Source of the DNA: Mameliella sp. MMSF_3455
GTDB lineage: Bacteria > Pseudomonadota > Alphaproteobacteria > Rhodobacterales > Rhodobacteraceae
Assembly: GCF_030733205.1 (NCBI RefSeq)
Contig: NZ_JASHJL010000001.1
Location: 186,001-250,000 of the forward strand
DNA length: 64,000 bases
Direction: 5' to 3'
The notes below the pieces were generated by a model. That model was not told the DNA's origin. It was given only the letters and a program-made list of their open reading frames with translations, and made no database searches. Below, piece after piece: positions 45,573 through 54,493 of this stretch (the stretch's first letter is position 1; the number at the start of each line of letters is the position of its first letter). Position numbers and translations under genes: made by a program.

Positions 45573-46736
45573 ATGAAGACTCGCGCTGCCATCGCCTGGG
45601 CGCCGAACCAGCCGCTGGAAATCGAAGAAATCGACCTCGAAGGCCCGAAGGAGGGCGAGGTCCTCGTCCGGATCGTCACCACCAGCCTGTGCCACACAGA
45701 CGTGTTCACCCTGTCGGGCGAAGACCCCGAGGGGCTCTTTCCCTGTGTTCTCGGCCATGAAGGCTGCGGTGTCGTCGAGGAAATCGGCCCCGGTGTGACC
45801 TCGGTCAAACCGGGCGATCACGTGATCCCGCTTTACATTCCCGAGGATCCGAACTGCCGATACATCCAGTCCGGCAAGACCAACCTTTGCCAGACAATTC
45901 GCAAGACCCAAGGCGCCGGCGTCATGCCCGACGGCACCTCGCGCTTTTCCTACAAGGGACGGGAAATCAAGCATTACATGGGCACCAGCACATTCAGCGA
46001 ATACACCGTGCTGCCTGAAATCTCGGTCGCCAAGATATCCAAGGACGCGCCATTGTCGAAGGCATCCGTGATGGGCTGCGCCGTGCCCACCGGCATGGGC
46101 GCTGTGCGCAACACCGCCAAGGTCGAGGCCGGTGCAACCGTTGCAGTCTTTGGCCTTGGCGCGGTCGGCATGGCGGTAATCCAAGGCGCAGTCATGAGCG
46201 GTGCGTCAAGGATCATGGGCATCGACATCAATCCGTCGAAGTTCCTGCTGGCCAAGGCACTCGGTGCGACCGAGTGCATCAATCCCAAGGATTACGACGC
46301 CCCGATCCAGGATGTGCTGGTGGAATTGACGGATGGCGGGCTGGATTACACCTTCGAAGCGGTCGGGAACGTGGACCTGATGCGCGCTGCGCTTGAGTCC
46401 TGTCACAAGGGGTGGGGAGAGTGCACGGTGATTGGTGTTGCGGGCGCGGGCCAAGAGATTTCGACCCGTCCCTTCCAATTGGTCACCGGCCGTGTCTGGC
46501 GCGGCACTGCCTTTGGCGGGGTCAAGGGCCGAAGCGAACTGCCGGGCATGGTCGACGAATGGCTGCGCGGCGAATTCAGCGTCGATCCCTACATCACGCA
46601 CCACATGACCCATGACCAGATCAATACTGCCTTCGATTTGCTTAAAGCAGGGGACTCTATTCGCTCCGTGATCCACTTCCGGCCGGACGAAACCATGACT
46701 GTGAACTCGCTGCCCGGGGTACTGGTGCCCGAGTAA
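45573..46736 (+). CDS. adhC: class III alcohol dehydrogenase / S-(hydroxymethyl)glutathione dehydrogenase lacking structural-zinc Cys
   Basis: The start at 45573 ([20 protein letters not shown]) gives 387 residues. The much longer frame upstream is antisense-like and covers other genes. Catalytic zinc ligands are present: Cys40 (TSLCHTD), His62 with Glu63 (GHEGCGV), and Cys169 (MGCAVPTG). The Rossmann motif is GLGAVG. The structural-zinc loop, normally C-x2-C-x2-C-x7-C, reads [17 protein letters not shown]: the first Cys is Asp92 and the third is Ile98, so only two of four ligands (Cys95, Cys106) survive. The enzyme would oxidise the glutathione adduct of formaldehyde with NAD while needing one zinc per subunit instead of two. 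It is last in the operon after Zur box 1. Confidence 0.88.
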   Translation: MKTRAAIAWAPNQPLEIEEIDLEGPKEGEVLVRIVTTSLCHTDVFTLSGEDPEGLFPCVLGHEGCGVVEEIGPGVTSVKPGDHVIPLYIPEDPNCRYIQSGKTNLCQTIRKTQGAGVMPDGTSRFSYKGREIKHYMGTSTFSEYTVLPEISVAKISKDAPLSKASVMGCAVPTGMGAVRNTAKVEAGATVAVFGLGAVGMAVIQGAVMSGASRIMGIDINPSKFLLAKALGATECINPKDYDAPIQDVLVELTDGGLDYTFEAVGNVDLMRAALESCHKGWGECTVIGVAGAGQEISTRPFQLVTGRVWRGTAFGGVKGRSELPGMVDEWLRGEFSVDPYITHHMTHDQINTAFDLLKAGDSIRSVIHFRPDETMTVNSLPGVLVPE

Positions 46737-46829
46737 GTGCGTCTCGAAGAACAGGTTTTCGGGGGCGGGAGCGCCCCCGCTCTTGTGGTGAAATGCGTCG
46801 CGCCTGTGTGCTGATCGCTCTTGCGTAAT

Positions 46830-46847
46830 GTAATGTTATAACGTAGC
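46830..46847. promoter_or_regulatory. Zur box 2 (zur-znu operon)
   Basis: GTAATGTTATAACGTAGC shares 16 of 18 positions with box 1 and keeps the ATGTTATAAC centre. It lies 26 bases before the zur start, indicating autoregulation and control of the whole downstream zinc-uptake operon. Confidence 0.85.
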
Positions 46848-46872
46848 AATCGTCTCGGGCATTTCAGGAGGC

Positions 46873-47280
46873 ATGTCTGTGAACACGCGGGGACAACAGG
46901 TGCAGAGAGACGTCTTGGCCATTCTGCGGCGCGAGCGTGCCCCCCTGTCCGCCTACAAGGTTCTGGCAGAGATGCGGCGCGCGACGCCAAAGATGGCACC
47001 GACAACGATCTATCGGGCGCTGGCGGCGCTGATCAAAGCGGGCCGAGTGCATAAGCTCGAATCCCTGAACGCGTTTATCGCCTGCCGGTCAGGGAAACAG
47101 GATCACAGCGCGGTTTTGTCGATCTGCGACGAGTGCGGACAGGTTGAGGAAACCGCTGCGCCAGAAGTTGTTGAGGCACTGTCGACGCTGGCGGGGCGCT
47201 CGGGCTTCAGACCCGTGCGCCATGTGATTGAACTCCGTGGCCAATGTGCCTCCTGCGAAAACGAAGAGGTATCCCCATGA
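46873..47280 (+). CDS. zur: Zur, zinc-responsive Fur-family repressor
   Basis: The 135-residue regulator has the Fur winged helix (about 10-85, with PTTIYRALAALIKAGRVHKL as recognition region) and a C-terminal dimer domain. Metal-site residues are visible: the regulatory region ACRSGKQDHSAVLSICDECG and the structural-zinc pairs CDEC and CASC. The upstream palindrome and the downstream znu genes identify it as Zur rather than Fur or Mur. The start MSVNTRGQQ follows AGGAGG. It overlaps the following small gene by four bases. Confidence 0.93.
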   Translation: MSVNTRGQQVQRDVLAILRRERAPLSAYKVLAEMRRATPKMAPTTIYRALAALIKAGRVHKLESLNAFIACRSGKQDHSAVLSICDECGQVEETAAPEVVEALSTLAGRSGFRPVRHVIELRGQCASCENEEVSP

Positions 47281-47408
47281 TCGATCAATGGCCGATCCTG
47301 CGCCTGCTTCTTCTGGGTGCCGGGCCGCGACTGGGCTGTGCGGCGCTGGTTTTGGCACTTCTTTGGGCCGGGTACTTCTGGGCCACGGCCACGCCGGGGC
47401 CAACATGA
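47277..47408 (+). CDS. 43-aa single-pass membrane protein coupled to zur and znuC
   Basis: The ATG overlaps the zur stop (ATGA 47277-47280) and the stop overlaps the znuC start (ATGA 47405-47408), the same coupling used by its neighbours. The product begins MIDQWPILRLLLLGAGPRLG and consists of one hydrophobic helix (about residues 7-37) with a Pro/Thr tail. I know no family for it. It could be a small regulator or assembly factor of the ZnuBC transporter. The precise double overlap is the main reason to think it is translated. Confidence 0.65.
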   Translation: MIDQWPILRLLLLGAGPRLGCAALVLALLWAGYFWATATPGPT

Positions 47409-48148
47409 CCACTGCAATTGCGTTTCGGGATCTGACGCTGGGGTATGACCGGCATCCGGCCGTGCACCACCTGCAAACCGAGATCGGCACGGGCAGCCTG
47501 ACCGCCGTTGTCGGGCCGAACGGGGCTGGCAAATCGACCCTGCTCAAGGGCGTGATTGGCGCCTTGTCACCGCTCGGCGGCAGCGTGATTTTTGGCGGGC
47601 TGAACCGCGACGATATCGCTTTTCTGCCGCAGCAAGCCGACATCGACCGCAGCTTCCCGCTTACGGTTCTGGACTTGGTAGCGATGGGATTGTGGCGCGA
47701 AATCGGTGCCTTTGGCGGGCTGGGCCGGAAACAGAAGCCCCGTGTCGAGGCCGCAGTCGCCGCCGTCGGGCTGACCGGCTTTGAAACCCGGCCCATCGGA
47801 TCGCTGTCTGGTGGTCAGATGCAGCGGGCGCTCTTTGCCCGGCTGCTGTTGCAGGATGCGCAGCTGGTCTTGCTTGATGAACCCTTTGCGGCGATCGACG
47901 CACGCACCATGGCCGACCTGATCGCCGTGATCGAAGGCTGGCACGAAGAGGGGCGCACGGTCCTGACCGTGCTGCACGATTACGATATGGTCCGGGCCCA
48001 TTTTCCACGCACGCTCTTGTTGGCGCGGGAACTGGTGGCCCATGGGCCGACGCATGAGGTGCTGACGGCCGAGAACCAGTTTCGCGCGCGCCAGATGTGC
48101 GAGGCCTGCGACGGCCCGCCCCATGTCTGCGGACGGAGCGCGGCATGA
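47405..48148 (+). CDS. znuC: ZnuC, zinc ABC transporter ATPase
   Basis: The start at 47405 (MTTAIAFRDLTLGYDRH) gives 247 residues; the earlier in-frame ATG would overlap two genes. The ATPase motifs are Walker A GPNGAGKST, Q-loop LPQQADI, signature LSGGQMQR, Walker B LVLLDEPFAAID and the switch His in VLHDYD. A Cys/His tail (CEACDGPPHVCG) may bind zinc. It powers uptake with ZnuB and ZnuA, and overlaps znuB by ATGA. Confidence 0.92.
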   Translation: MTTAIAFRDLTLGYDRHPAVHHLQTEIGTGSLTAVVGPNGAGKSTLLKGVIGALSPLGGSVIFGGLNRDDIAFLPQQADIDRSFPLTVLDLVAMGLWREIGAFGGLGRKQKPRVEAAVAAVGLTGFETRPIGSLSGGQMQRALFARLLLQDAQLVLLDEPFAAIDARTMADLIAVIEGWHEEGRTVLTVLHDYDMVRAHFPRTLLLARELVAHGPTHEVLTAENQFRARQMCEACDGPPHVCGRSAA

Positions 48149-49014
48149 TCTGGGACGCGGTTTTTCAACCTTTCGCTGATTTCGGTTTCATGCGTCGCGC
48201 GCTGCTTGGCTGCATCGCCATCTCGGTCGGCGCCACGCCAGTGGGTGTTTTCCTGATGTTGCGGCGGATGAGCCTGACCGGAGACGCCATGGCACATGCG
48301 ATCCTGCCCGGCGCTGCGGTCGGCTACCTTGTGTCGGGCCTGTCGCTGGGCGCGATGACGGTTGGCGGGTTGATCGCCGGGATGGCGGTGGCGCTGCTGT
48401 CGGGCTTCGTGACCCGCGTGACCGCCCTACGCGAAGATGCCAGCCTGGCTGCTTTCTACCTGATCAGTCTCGCGCTTGGCGTTCTGATCGTGTCCACACG
48501 CGGCAGCAACGTGGACCTGATGCATGTGCTCTTTGGCACGGTTCTGGCTCTGGACGATGCGGCGCTGATCCTGTTGTGCGCGTTTGCCAGCCTGTCGGTT
48601 CTGGTCCTTGCGCTGCTGTTCCGGCCACTGGTGCTGGAATGTGCCGATCCCCAATTTCTGCGCTCTGTCAGCGGGCTGAGCGCGGTCACGCATTTCACCT
48701 TCCTCGCGCTGGTTGTCATGAACCTCGTCGGCGGCTTTCATGCGCTTGGCACGCTGATGGCGGTGGGCATCATGATCCTGCCCGCCGCGGCCGCACGGTT
48801 CTGGGCGGCCGGCATCGGTGGTCTGGTCTTGACCGCAATCATCATCGCCATGGTGTCAAGCCTGACTGGCCTTCTCCTGTCTTACCATTACAGCCTGCCA
48901 TCCGGGCCGGCGATCATCCTCGTGGCGGGCATTGCCTACGGGGTGTCGCTGGTCTTCGGACCGGTGGGCGGCCTAATCGCGCAGGCTTTGCCGCGCCGTG
49001 ACTTCGAAGTCTGA
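48145..49014 (+). CDS. znuB: ZnuB, zinc ABC transporter permease
   Basis: The start at 48145 (MIWDAVFQPFADFGFMRRAL) overlaps the znuC stop. The 289-residue ABC-3 family permease has about eight or nine hydrophobic helices and the conserved MSLTGDAMAHAILPGAAVGY motif near residue 50, which contacts the ATPase. It forms the inner-membrane channel for zinc brought by ZnuA. Confidence 0.93.
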   Translation: MIWDAVFQPFADFGFMRRALLGCIAISVGATPVGVFLMLRRMSLTGDAMAHAILPGAAVGYLVSGLSLGAMTVGGLIAGMAVALLSGFVTRVTALREDASLAAFYLISLALGVLIVSTRGSNVDLMHVLFGTVLALDDAALILLCAFASLSVLVLALLFRPLVLECADPQFLRSVSGLSAVTHFTFLALVVMNLVGGFHALGTLMAVGIMILPAAAARFWAAGIGGLVLTAIIIAMVSSLTGLLLSYHYSLPSGPAIILVAGIAYGVSLVFGPVGGLIAQALPRRDFEV

Positions 49015-49026
49015 AAGGAAAAATTC

Positions 49027-50028
49027 ATGACCACTCGCAGAAGCATTCTCAGATCCGCCGCCGCGATGGTTGCGTTGTCACTGGGCGGGCCCGTTGCCGC
49101 GCAGACGGCCGAGCCGGCCCGCGTCGTCGCGACTTTTTCGATCCTCGGCGACATGGTCGAGCGTATTGGCGGTGAGTTCGTCGACGTGACCACCCTGGTC
49201 GGTCCGGATGGGGACGCACATGTCTATCAACCGACCCCTGCAGCGGCACGTTCGGTCAGCGAAGCGCAGGTGCTCGTTGTCAACGGGCTGGAGTTCGAGG
49301 GGTGGCTGGATCGTCTGGTCGACGCCTCGGATTTTGATGGAACGCGGGTTGTGGCAACCACCGGGATCGAGCCGATCGCCTTTGAGGACGATCACTATGA
49401 CGATCATGATCACCATGACGATCATGATGACCACGGCGACGAGCACGCGGAAGATGCTCATCATGACGACCACGACGATCATGACGATCACCACCATGGC
49501 GCCTTCGACCCGCACGCCTGGCAGAGTCTGCGCAACGCTGTGATCTACGTGGACAATATCACCGCGGCGCTGGCGCAGGCCGATCCGGAAAATGCAGCGA
49601 CCTTCTATCAGAACCGCGCGGCCTATGTCGCCGAGATCGAGGCGCTGGATGCCGAAATTCGCGCCATCGTCGCCGAACTGCCCGCGGATCGCCGGACTGT
49701 TGTCACCAGCCATGACGCCTTTCAGTATTTCGGTCGCGACTACGGGCTGACCTTCCTTGCACCGCAGGGCCTCAGCACCGAATCCGAAGCCTCCGCCCAG
49801 GATGTCGCCCACTTGATCGAAGAGATGCGCGACCAAGGCATTTCGGCGGTCTTCATCGAAAACATCGCGGACAGCCGTCTGTTGCAGCAGATCGCAAACG
49901 AAACCGGCGCGACCATCGGCGGCACGCTCTACCCCGGCGCGCTCTCCGGCCCTGCCGGACCGGCGCCGACGTACCTCGACATGATGCGCCATAATGCAAA
50001 GACATTGGCGCAGGCGCTGGGGTCGTAA
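49027..50028 (+). CDS. znuA: ZnuA, periplasmic zinc-binding protein with long His/Asp loop
   Basis: AAGGAAA precedes the ATG. The 333-residue protein has a twin-arginine-like start (MTTRRSILRSAAAMVALSLG) ending near VAAQTA. The cluster A-I binding domain follows with metal-ligand His in DAHVYQPTP and in FDPHAWQSL, and later SHDAFQYFG. A loop at about 120-157 is almost entirely His and Asp (e.g. DDHDHHDDHDDHGDEH), typical of high-affinity zinc scavengers. It works with ZnuBC and is followed by the metallochaperone gene. Confidence 0.93.
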   Translation: MTTRRSILRSAAAMVALSLGGPVAAQTAEPARVVATFSILGDMVERIGGEFVDVTTLVGPDGDAHVYQPTPAAARSVSEAQVLVVNGLEFEGWLDRLVDASDFDGTRVVATTGIEPIAFEDDHYDDHDHHDDHDDHGDEHAEDAHHDDHDDHDDHHHGAFDPHAWQSLRNAVIYVDNITAALAQADPENAATFYQNRAAYVAEIEALDAEIRAIVAELPADRRTVVTSHDAFQYFGRDYGLTFLAPQGLSTESEASAQDVAHLIEEMRDQGISAVFIENIADSRLLQQIANETGATIGGTLYPGALSGPAGPAPTYLDMMRHNAKTLAQALGS

Positions 50029-50133
50029 GCGGACCGGTCGCCGCTGCGGCGCATGTCTCGGCGTGCGCCGCGCACCTGGTCACAATCGGTTGGCCGCAGC
50101 CGACCTGAAAATCCCCGTAGAGGTATCCATATC

Positions 50134-51345
50134 ATGACAGACACCCGCCTTCCCGTCACCGTCCTCTCCGGCTTTCTTGGTGCGGGAAAGACAACGCTGC
50201 TGAACCGGGTCCTGAACAACCGCGAAGGCCGCCGCGTCGCCGTGATCGTCAACGACATGTCCGAGGTGAACATTGACGCCGACCTGGTTCGCGCCGACAC
50301 CGAACTGTCGCGCACTGACGAGACCTTGGTCGAGATGTCCAACGGCTGCATCTGCTGTACTCTGCGCGACGACTTGCTGGATGAGGTCCGCAAACTGGCT
50401 GCCGAGGGTCGCTTTGACTACCTTCTGATCGAATCCACCGGCATTTCCGAGCCGCTGCCTGTTGCTGCCACCTTTGATTTCCGCGACGAGTACGGCGACA
50501 GCCTGTCCGACGTGGCCCGGCTCGACACCATGGTGACGGTGGTCGACGCTGTGAACCTGCTGAATGACTATTCCAGCCACGATTTCCTGCGGGATCGGGG
50601 CGAAACCCTGGGCGAGGACGATGAGCGCACGCTGGTCAACCTGCTGGTCGAACAGATCGAATTCGCCGACGTGGTGATCCTCAACAAGGTGGCCGATGCC
50701 GGGCCGGAACGCACCGACGCGGCGCGCAAGATCATCCGCAGCCTGAACGCCGACGCGCAGATCATCGAAACCAACCATTCCGACGTGGCCAGCGAAGCGA
50801 TCCTCGACACGGGGCTCTTTGATTTTGAAAAGGCGCATGAGCACCCGATGTGGGCCAAGGAGCTTTATGGCTTTGCCGACCACGTGCCCGAGACCGAGGA
50901 ATACGGCGTCACCAGCTTTGTCTACCGTGCGCGGCGGCCCTTTGTGCCAGAAAAGATCATGGCGGTCCTGAATGGCGACATGCCCGGTGTGATCCGGGCC
51001 AAGGGCCATTTCTGGATCGCCACGCGGCCTGACTGGGTGGCCGAGTTCTCGCTCGCCGGGGCGCTGTCCTCGGTCAAGCCGCTGGGCACATGGTGGGCGA
51101 CCGTCCCGAAGGAACGCTGGCCCGACCATGACAGCGCCCGCACCTATCTGCAGGCGCATTGGCAGGAACCGTGGGGCGACCGACGACAGGAGATCGTCTT
51201 TATCGGGGCCGGCATCGACTGGCCCGCGCTGAAGTCCGCGCTCGACGCAGCGCTGTTGCCCGAAGTTGCCGCCGCCGGGCCCGACAGCCTGCCGGACCTG
51301 CCTGATCCGTTCCCGCTCTGGCGTCGCGCCGAGGCTGCGGCATGA
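50134..51345 (+). CDS. zigA: COG0523 GTPase (ZigA-like zinc metallochaperone)
   Basis: The start at 50134 ([20 protein letters not shown]) is favoured over an upstream in-frame ATG that lies in the spacer. Of 403 residues, the GTPase domain has [12 protein letters not shown], the CxCC motif [10 protein letters not shown] and ESTGISEP. The C-terminal domain includes the [16 protein letters not shown] segment and [12 protein letters not shown]. This length and C-terminal pattern fit the ZigA/YciC type. It probably supplies zinc to clients under starvation. It is only a moderate relative of the GTPase at 41044, so the two may serve different clients. It overlaps the DUF1826 gene by ATGA. Confidence 0.9.
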   Translation: MTDTRLPVTVLSGFLGAGKTTLLNRVLNNREGRRVAVIVNDMSEVNIDADLVRADTELSRTDETLVEMSNGCICCTLRDDLLDEVRKLAAEGRFDYLLIESTGISEPLPVAATFDFRDEYGDSLSDVARLDTMVTVVDAVNLLNDYSSHDFLRDRGETLGEDDERTLVNLLVEQIEFADVVILNKVADAGPERTDAARKIIRSLNADAQIIETNHSDVASEAILDTGLFDFEKAHEHPMWAKELYGFADHVPETEEYGVTSFVYRARRPFVPEKIMAVLNGDMPGVIRAKGHFWIATRPDWVAEFSLAGALSSVKPLGTWWATVPKERWPDHDSARTYLQAHWQEPWGDRRQEIVFIGAGIDWPALKSALDAALLPEVAAAGPDSLPDLPDPFPLWRRAEAAA

Positions 51346-51977
51346 ATCTGGTCCGCACAACGGTCAAGGATGCCGCGATTGGCGTTGCGGTCGCGGATGC
51401 ACCCGAAGGGCTTGCAGCGATCCACCGTCCGGGTTGCGCCGCGGCGATCTGGCGACGACAGCCCATGCCGACGTTTCAGGCATGGATTGACGCGCTCGAC
51501 CCTTCGCAGCTTCCGCGCGCCCGTGTATTCCTTCGGCCCGAAGCCGTTCGCGACGCAGCCTCTCAGATCTGCGCAGCGTCCGGGATGCCGGAAGATGCCG
51601 AACGGGACCGCCTGGTGGACGACGTGGCGGCGCTTGCCGACACCTTTTCGGATCTCATGCGCGCCAGGTGGTTGCGTTTGCGGTTTGACGTTGTCACGAC
51701 GAACGCCTGCCGCAAGTTCCATATCGACGCTGTGACGGCGCGGCTGGTCTGCACCTACCGCGGCACCGGCACGCAATACGCCATCTCGCCGGACGGTGCG
51801 GATCCGCAAAAGGTTTTTACTGTCCCGACCGGGTCTCCGATCGTCTTGCGCGGCACATTGTGGCCCGAGCATCCGCGCTCTGGACTGTTGCATCGTTCTC
51901 CCCCGATCGAAGGCACGGGCGAGACGCGCGCCGTGCTCGTGCTCGATCCGGTCGATGATCCGGAGGAAGAGGTGTGA
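51342..51977 (+). CDS. DUF1826 family protein, intact copy
   Basis: The 211-residue cytosolic protein overlaps the GTPase stop by four bases. Conserved features include [24 protein letters not shown], the Cys/His motif [11 protein letters not shown] with [11 protein letters not shown], and the C-terminal [20 protein letters not shown]. The His, Cys and acidic residues could bind metal. The family has no established biochemical role but recurs in Zur regulons next to COG0523 genes, as here. It is the complete paralogue of the frameshifted gene at 44899. Confidence 0.88.
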   Translation: MNLVRTTVKDAAIGVAVADAPEGLAAIHRPGCAAAIWRRQPMPTFQAWIDALDPSQLPRARVFLRPEAVRDAASQICAASGMPEDAERDRLVDDVAALADTFSDLMRARWLRLRFDVVTTNACRKFHIDAVTARLVCTYRGTGTQYAISPDGADPQKVFTVPTGSPIVLRGTLWPEHPRSGLLHRSPPIEGTGETRAVLVLDPVDDPEEEV

Positions 51978-52021
51978 TGCAAGGCAACCTGAAATCGCAA
52001 CCTGCCGAAAGAACCTGAACC

Positions 52022-52678
52022 TTGCGCATTGCACGCAGATCATGGGCACTGTTTGGTCTCGCGGCCCTTTCGGTCGCGGGGCCTGTCGTGGCTCATCCGC
52101 ATGTGTGGATCGACGGGGGTGTCGATTTTTCCATGCGGGACGGGAACGTCCTGCAGTCGCTGCAGGTCACCTGGCTCTACGATGAATTCGAAACGCTCTA
52201 CATGATCGCCGAAGCAGGTTTGGGATTGGACCGCTCAGGCGGCTTGGACAACTCCGACCGCCAAGCGTTGATCCGGCACCTCAGCAACTGGCCAGAGGAC
52301 TTCGATGGTTCGGCGCATTTGTCCATAGACGGCTTGGCGGTGCCGCTTGACTGGCCCCAGGGCCTCGACGCGCAGGTGATCGACGGTCGCCTGCAGATGA
52401 CGTTCACCCGCCCCTTGACCTCGCCGGTGTCATTGGCCGGCCGGTCGGTCGACGTGGGCTTCTACGAAAGCACCTATTTCTTTGCCTTCTCCATCACCAA
52501 CGCCCCAAGGATTTTGCCCGCACAATCGGCCTGCGCCGCCAAGGTCATTCGCTTCGATCCCGAGACCGCGCCCGACGGCCTGTTGGCAGACCTGGCGGCG
52601 CTGGACCGGGAAGAAACCCCGAAAATCGCCAACGTGGGCGCGCTCTTTGCTGACCGGATTTCATTGACATGCGACTGA
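52022..52678 (+). CDS. DUF1007 family periplasmic protein
   Basis: A stop at 52016-52018 leaves the TTG at 52022 as the only reasonable start. The 218-residue product has a signal peptide (MRIARRSWALFGLAALSVAG) and a mature part starting AHPHVWIDGGVDF, the hallmark of DUF1007, whose N-terminal HPHxW could bind a divalent metal. DUF1007 genes are usually paired with NicO-family transporters; the next gene, overlapping by ten bases, is one. A role as periplasmic metal donor to that transporter is inferred. Confidence 0.85.
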   Translation: MRIARRSWALFGLAALSVAGPVVAHPHVWIDGGVDFSMRDGNVLQSLQVTWLYDEFETLYMIAEAGLGLDRSGGLDNSDRQALIRHLSNWPEDFDGSAHLSIDGLAVPLDWPQGLDAQVIDGRLQMTFTRPLTSPVSLAGRSVDVGFYESTYFFAFSITNAPRILPAQSACAAKVIRFDPETAPDGLLADLAALDREETPKIANVGALFADRISLTCD

Positions 52679-53601
52679 TCTTTGCCTGTGTCGCGATCGT
52701 GGCCACCTTGGCCATCGTGACGATGCTGATCGACTCCTCCAGCCTTGCGGCCTGGGCGTCCCAGCAGCAGCGCGCCTTCCTGACGGATCTGGCACGCGCG
52801 GTTCGCACCCTGCAAACCGGACGACCCGGGGCCTGGATCGCCCTGATGACGGCGGCGGGATCTTACGGTTTCGTCCATGCCCTCGGTCCCGGCCATGGCA
52901 AGTACCTGATCGGGGGTGTCGGCTTGGGAACCTCTGTACCAACCGCCCGGCTATTGGGGTTGGCGCTTGCATCAAGCCTGGCCCAGGCAATTTGGGCGAT
53001 TGTGCTGGTGTATGGCGGGTTTTCCCTGTTTGAACTGTCGGCCCGTCGCATGACTGCATTGGCCGAGGATATTCTGGCCCCCGCCAGCTATCTCGCCATC
53101 GCTTCGGTCGGTCTGGTGCTGGTCTGGCGCGGAGTGCGTGGCCTTGCCTTTCGACAGGCGGGCCGCCGCCACGTAGACCGGCAGGCGCATCATGGGCATG
53201 AGGAGAACCGGCAACATGAGCATGTCCACGAAGGTCACGGGGCCTGCGGCTGTCATGCTCATGGGCCAACGCCGCAAGAGGTCTCTGAACTGACATCGTT
53301 CCGCGAAGCGTTGGCGCTTGTCGGCAGCATTGCGGTACGGCCCTGTACCGGCGCGATCTTCCTCTTGGTGATTGCCTGGCAGATGGAGATCCGCACCGCA
53401 GGCGCCGCCGCTGTCATGGTGATGGGCACGGGCACCGCGGCACTCACCAGCCTGGTGGCGGTTTCCAGTACCTTCGCACGCGGCATGACCTGGGCAACCG
53501 CGGATCGGGCCGGCGCGATGGCGCTTGTATTCCCCATGCTACAGACCTTTGCCGGGGGGCTTATTGTCTGGATCAGCTTGCTTCTGTTTGGGTTGAGGTA
53601 G
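52669..53601 (+). CDS. NicO/RcnA-type divalent-metal transporter with His-rich loop
   Basis: The 310-residue inner-membrane protein has about six or seven helices. It contains GFVHALGPGHGKYLI (the conserved H-x-x-GPGHGK metal motif) and the cytosolic His-rich loop RHVDRQAHHGHEENRQHEHV...GHGACGCHAHG (about 170-200), followed by SIAVRPCTGA. NicO proteins move nickel or cobalt. The zinc-regulated operon, the His loop and the DUF1007 partner suggest that zinc is the cargo here, but direction and metal cannot be read from sequence. Confidence 0.82.
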   Translation: MRLIFACVAIVATLAIVTMLIDSSSLAAWASQQQRAFLTDLARAVRTLQTGRPGAWIALMTAAGSYGFVHALGPGHGKYLIGGVGLGTSVPTARLLGLALASSLAQAIWAIVLVYGGFSLFELSARRMTALAEDILAPASYLAIASVGLVLVWRGVRGLAFRQAGRRHVDRQAHHGHEENRQHEHVHEGHGACGCHAHGPTPQEVSELTSFREALALVGSIAVRPCTGAIFLLVIAWQMEIRTAGAAAVMVMGTGTAALTSLVAVSSTFARGMTWATADRAGAMALVFPMLQTFAGGLIVWISLLLFGLR

Positions 53602-53699
53602 CCCTGATTCTGCGGTCGTTTTCTACAGCTTGCTTTGCGGTGGTCGGGCTTCGATATGTGCGGTCTTGCTGTGGGACGGAAAAGGGGCGGTATTTTCGA

Positions 53700-54150
53700 C
53701 CGTCATTCCGTAAAGGCAGCAACCGGCGGTGATCTCCGGGCCAGCGTAGCTTCTTCGAAACCGTAGTAAGGCTGCCGCTCGATCAAACAGGCGACTTGCG
53801 CGACCTCGGCTGGCAACGTGAAGACCAGGTGGAAACACTCGACCGGCAGCAGTTCGTCCGCGCGCGCCGCCATCCAGTCGCGCACCGCCGGTCCCTGACA
53901 CTTCGGGCAATGCCTCCCTTTCGGAACATAGCTTCGCAATACACCTTACGGGCAGTGGTATCTTGCAAGAGTCATAGGCGGTGTGATGGTGGCCACATGG
54001 GCATATCGCGCAGTGGTTCGTCAGCTTGGCGTGGCCGAGTTGCACCTGGACCACCCGCACCTCCGTGTTCGCCTCCAGCAGATGGGTCGCGAAGCTGTGG
54101 CGAGGCGTGGTCAGCGTTGCCGCTTTCTTTAACCTCGCCATGTGCTTGGC
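53700..54150 (-). pseudogene. IS91-type transposase and tyrosine-recombinase remnant, fused
   Basis: The minus strand from 54141 reads HSFATHLLEANTEVRVVQVQ LGHAKL, the C-terminal catalytic region of a tyrosine recombinase. It passes directly into CGHHHTAYDSCK, the zinc-finger start of an IS91 transposase. In another frame it continues RHCPKCQGPAVRDWMAARAD ELLPVECFHLVFTLPAE. The normal IS91-associated arrangement has a full recombinase gene followed by the transposase. Here the end of one and the start of the other have been deleted and fused, and the transposase is frameshifted and truncated. It borders the zinc island on its right side. Confidence 0.75.
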
Positions 54151-54493
54151 TGAGGTGAACGCCCGTTCAACCGTCGCGGCGACAGCGGGTTGATTTTGGG
54201 CTTGCCCTGGATCTTGCCCCGGTCACCGCCTCAATCCGTTCCGAAGGGCGCACTTCTCGCCGGACCATTGCGGAGCAATTCAATGCCCGAGGCAGTAGTA
54301 AACGTACGTCAAGGGCAGGGGGCTGGCTTTTATCCACCGTCAGGAGCCTGCTGCGGAAACTCGAAATCTGCATAGGATCTACGATGCTACCGGGATCGCC
54401 GACCAGCTGCGGCCGCCGCGGCTTTTGGAAGTGCGAACGTGCCATCCTCATGTGACATTTTCTGGAGTTGTGAACGAAACACCTCAAAAACAA
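54151..54493. other. intergenic region right of IS91 remnant
   Basis: About 340 bases with no gene or motif I can support. Open frames on both strands are short and without family resemblance. It probably belongs to the decayed mobile segment. Confidence 0.4.

Noticed and set aside
49390..49500. Short tandem DNA repeat (GATCAtGAC-like units)
   Set aside because: Explained by the His/Asp codons of the ZnuA metal-binding loop, which is in frame and typical of the family.
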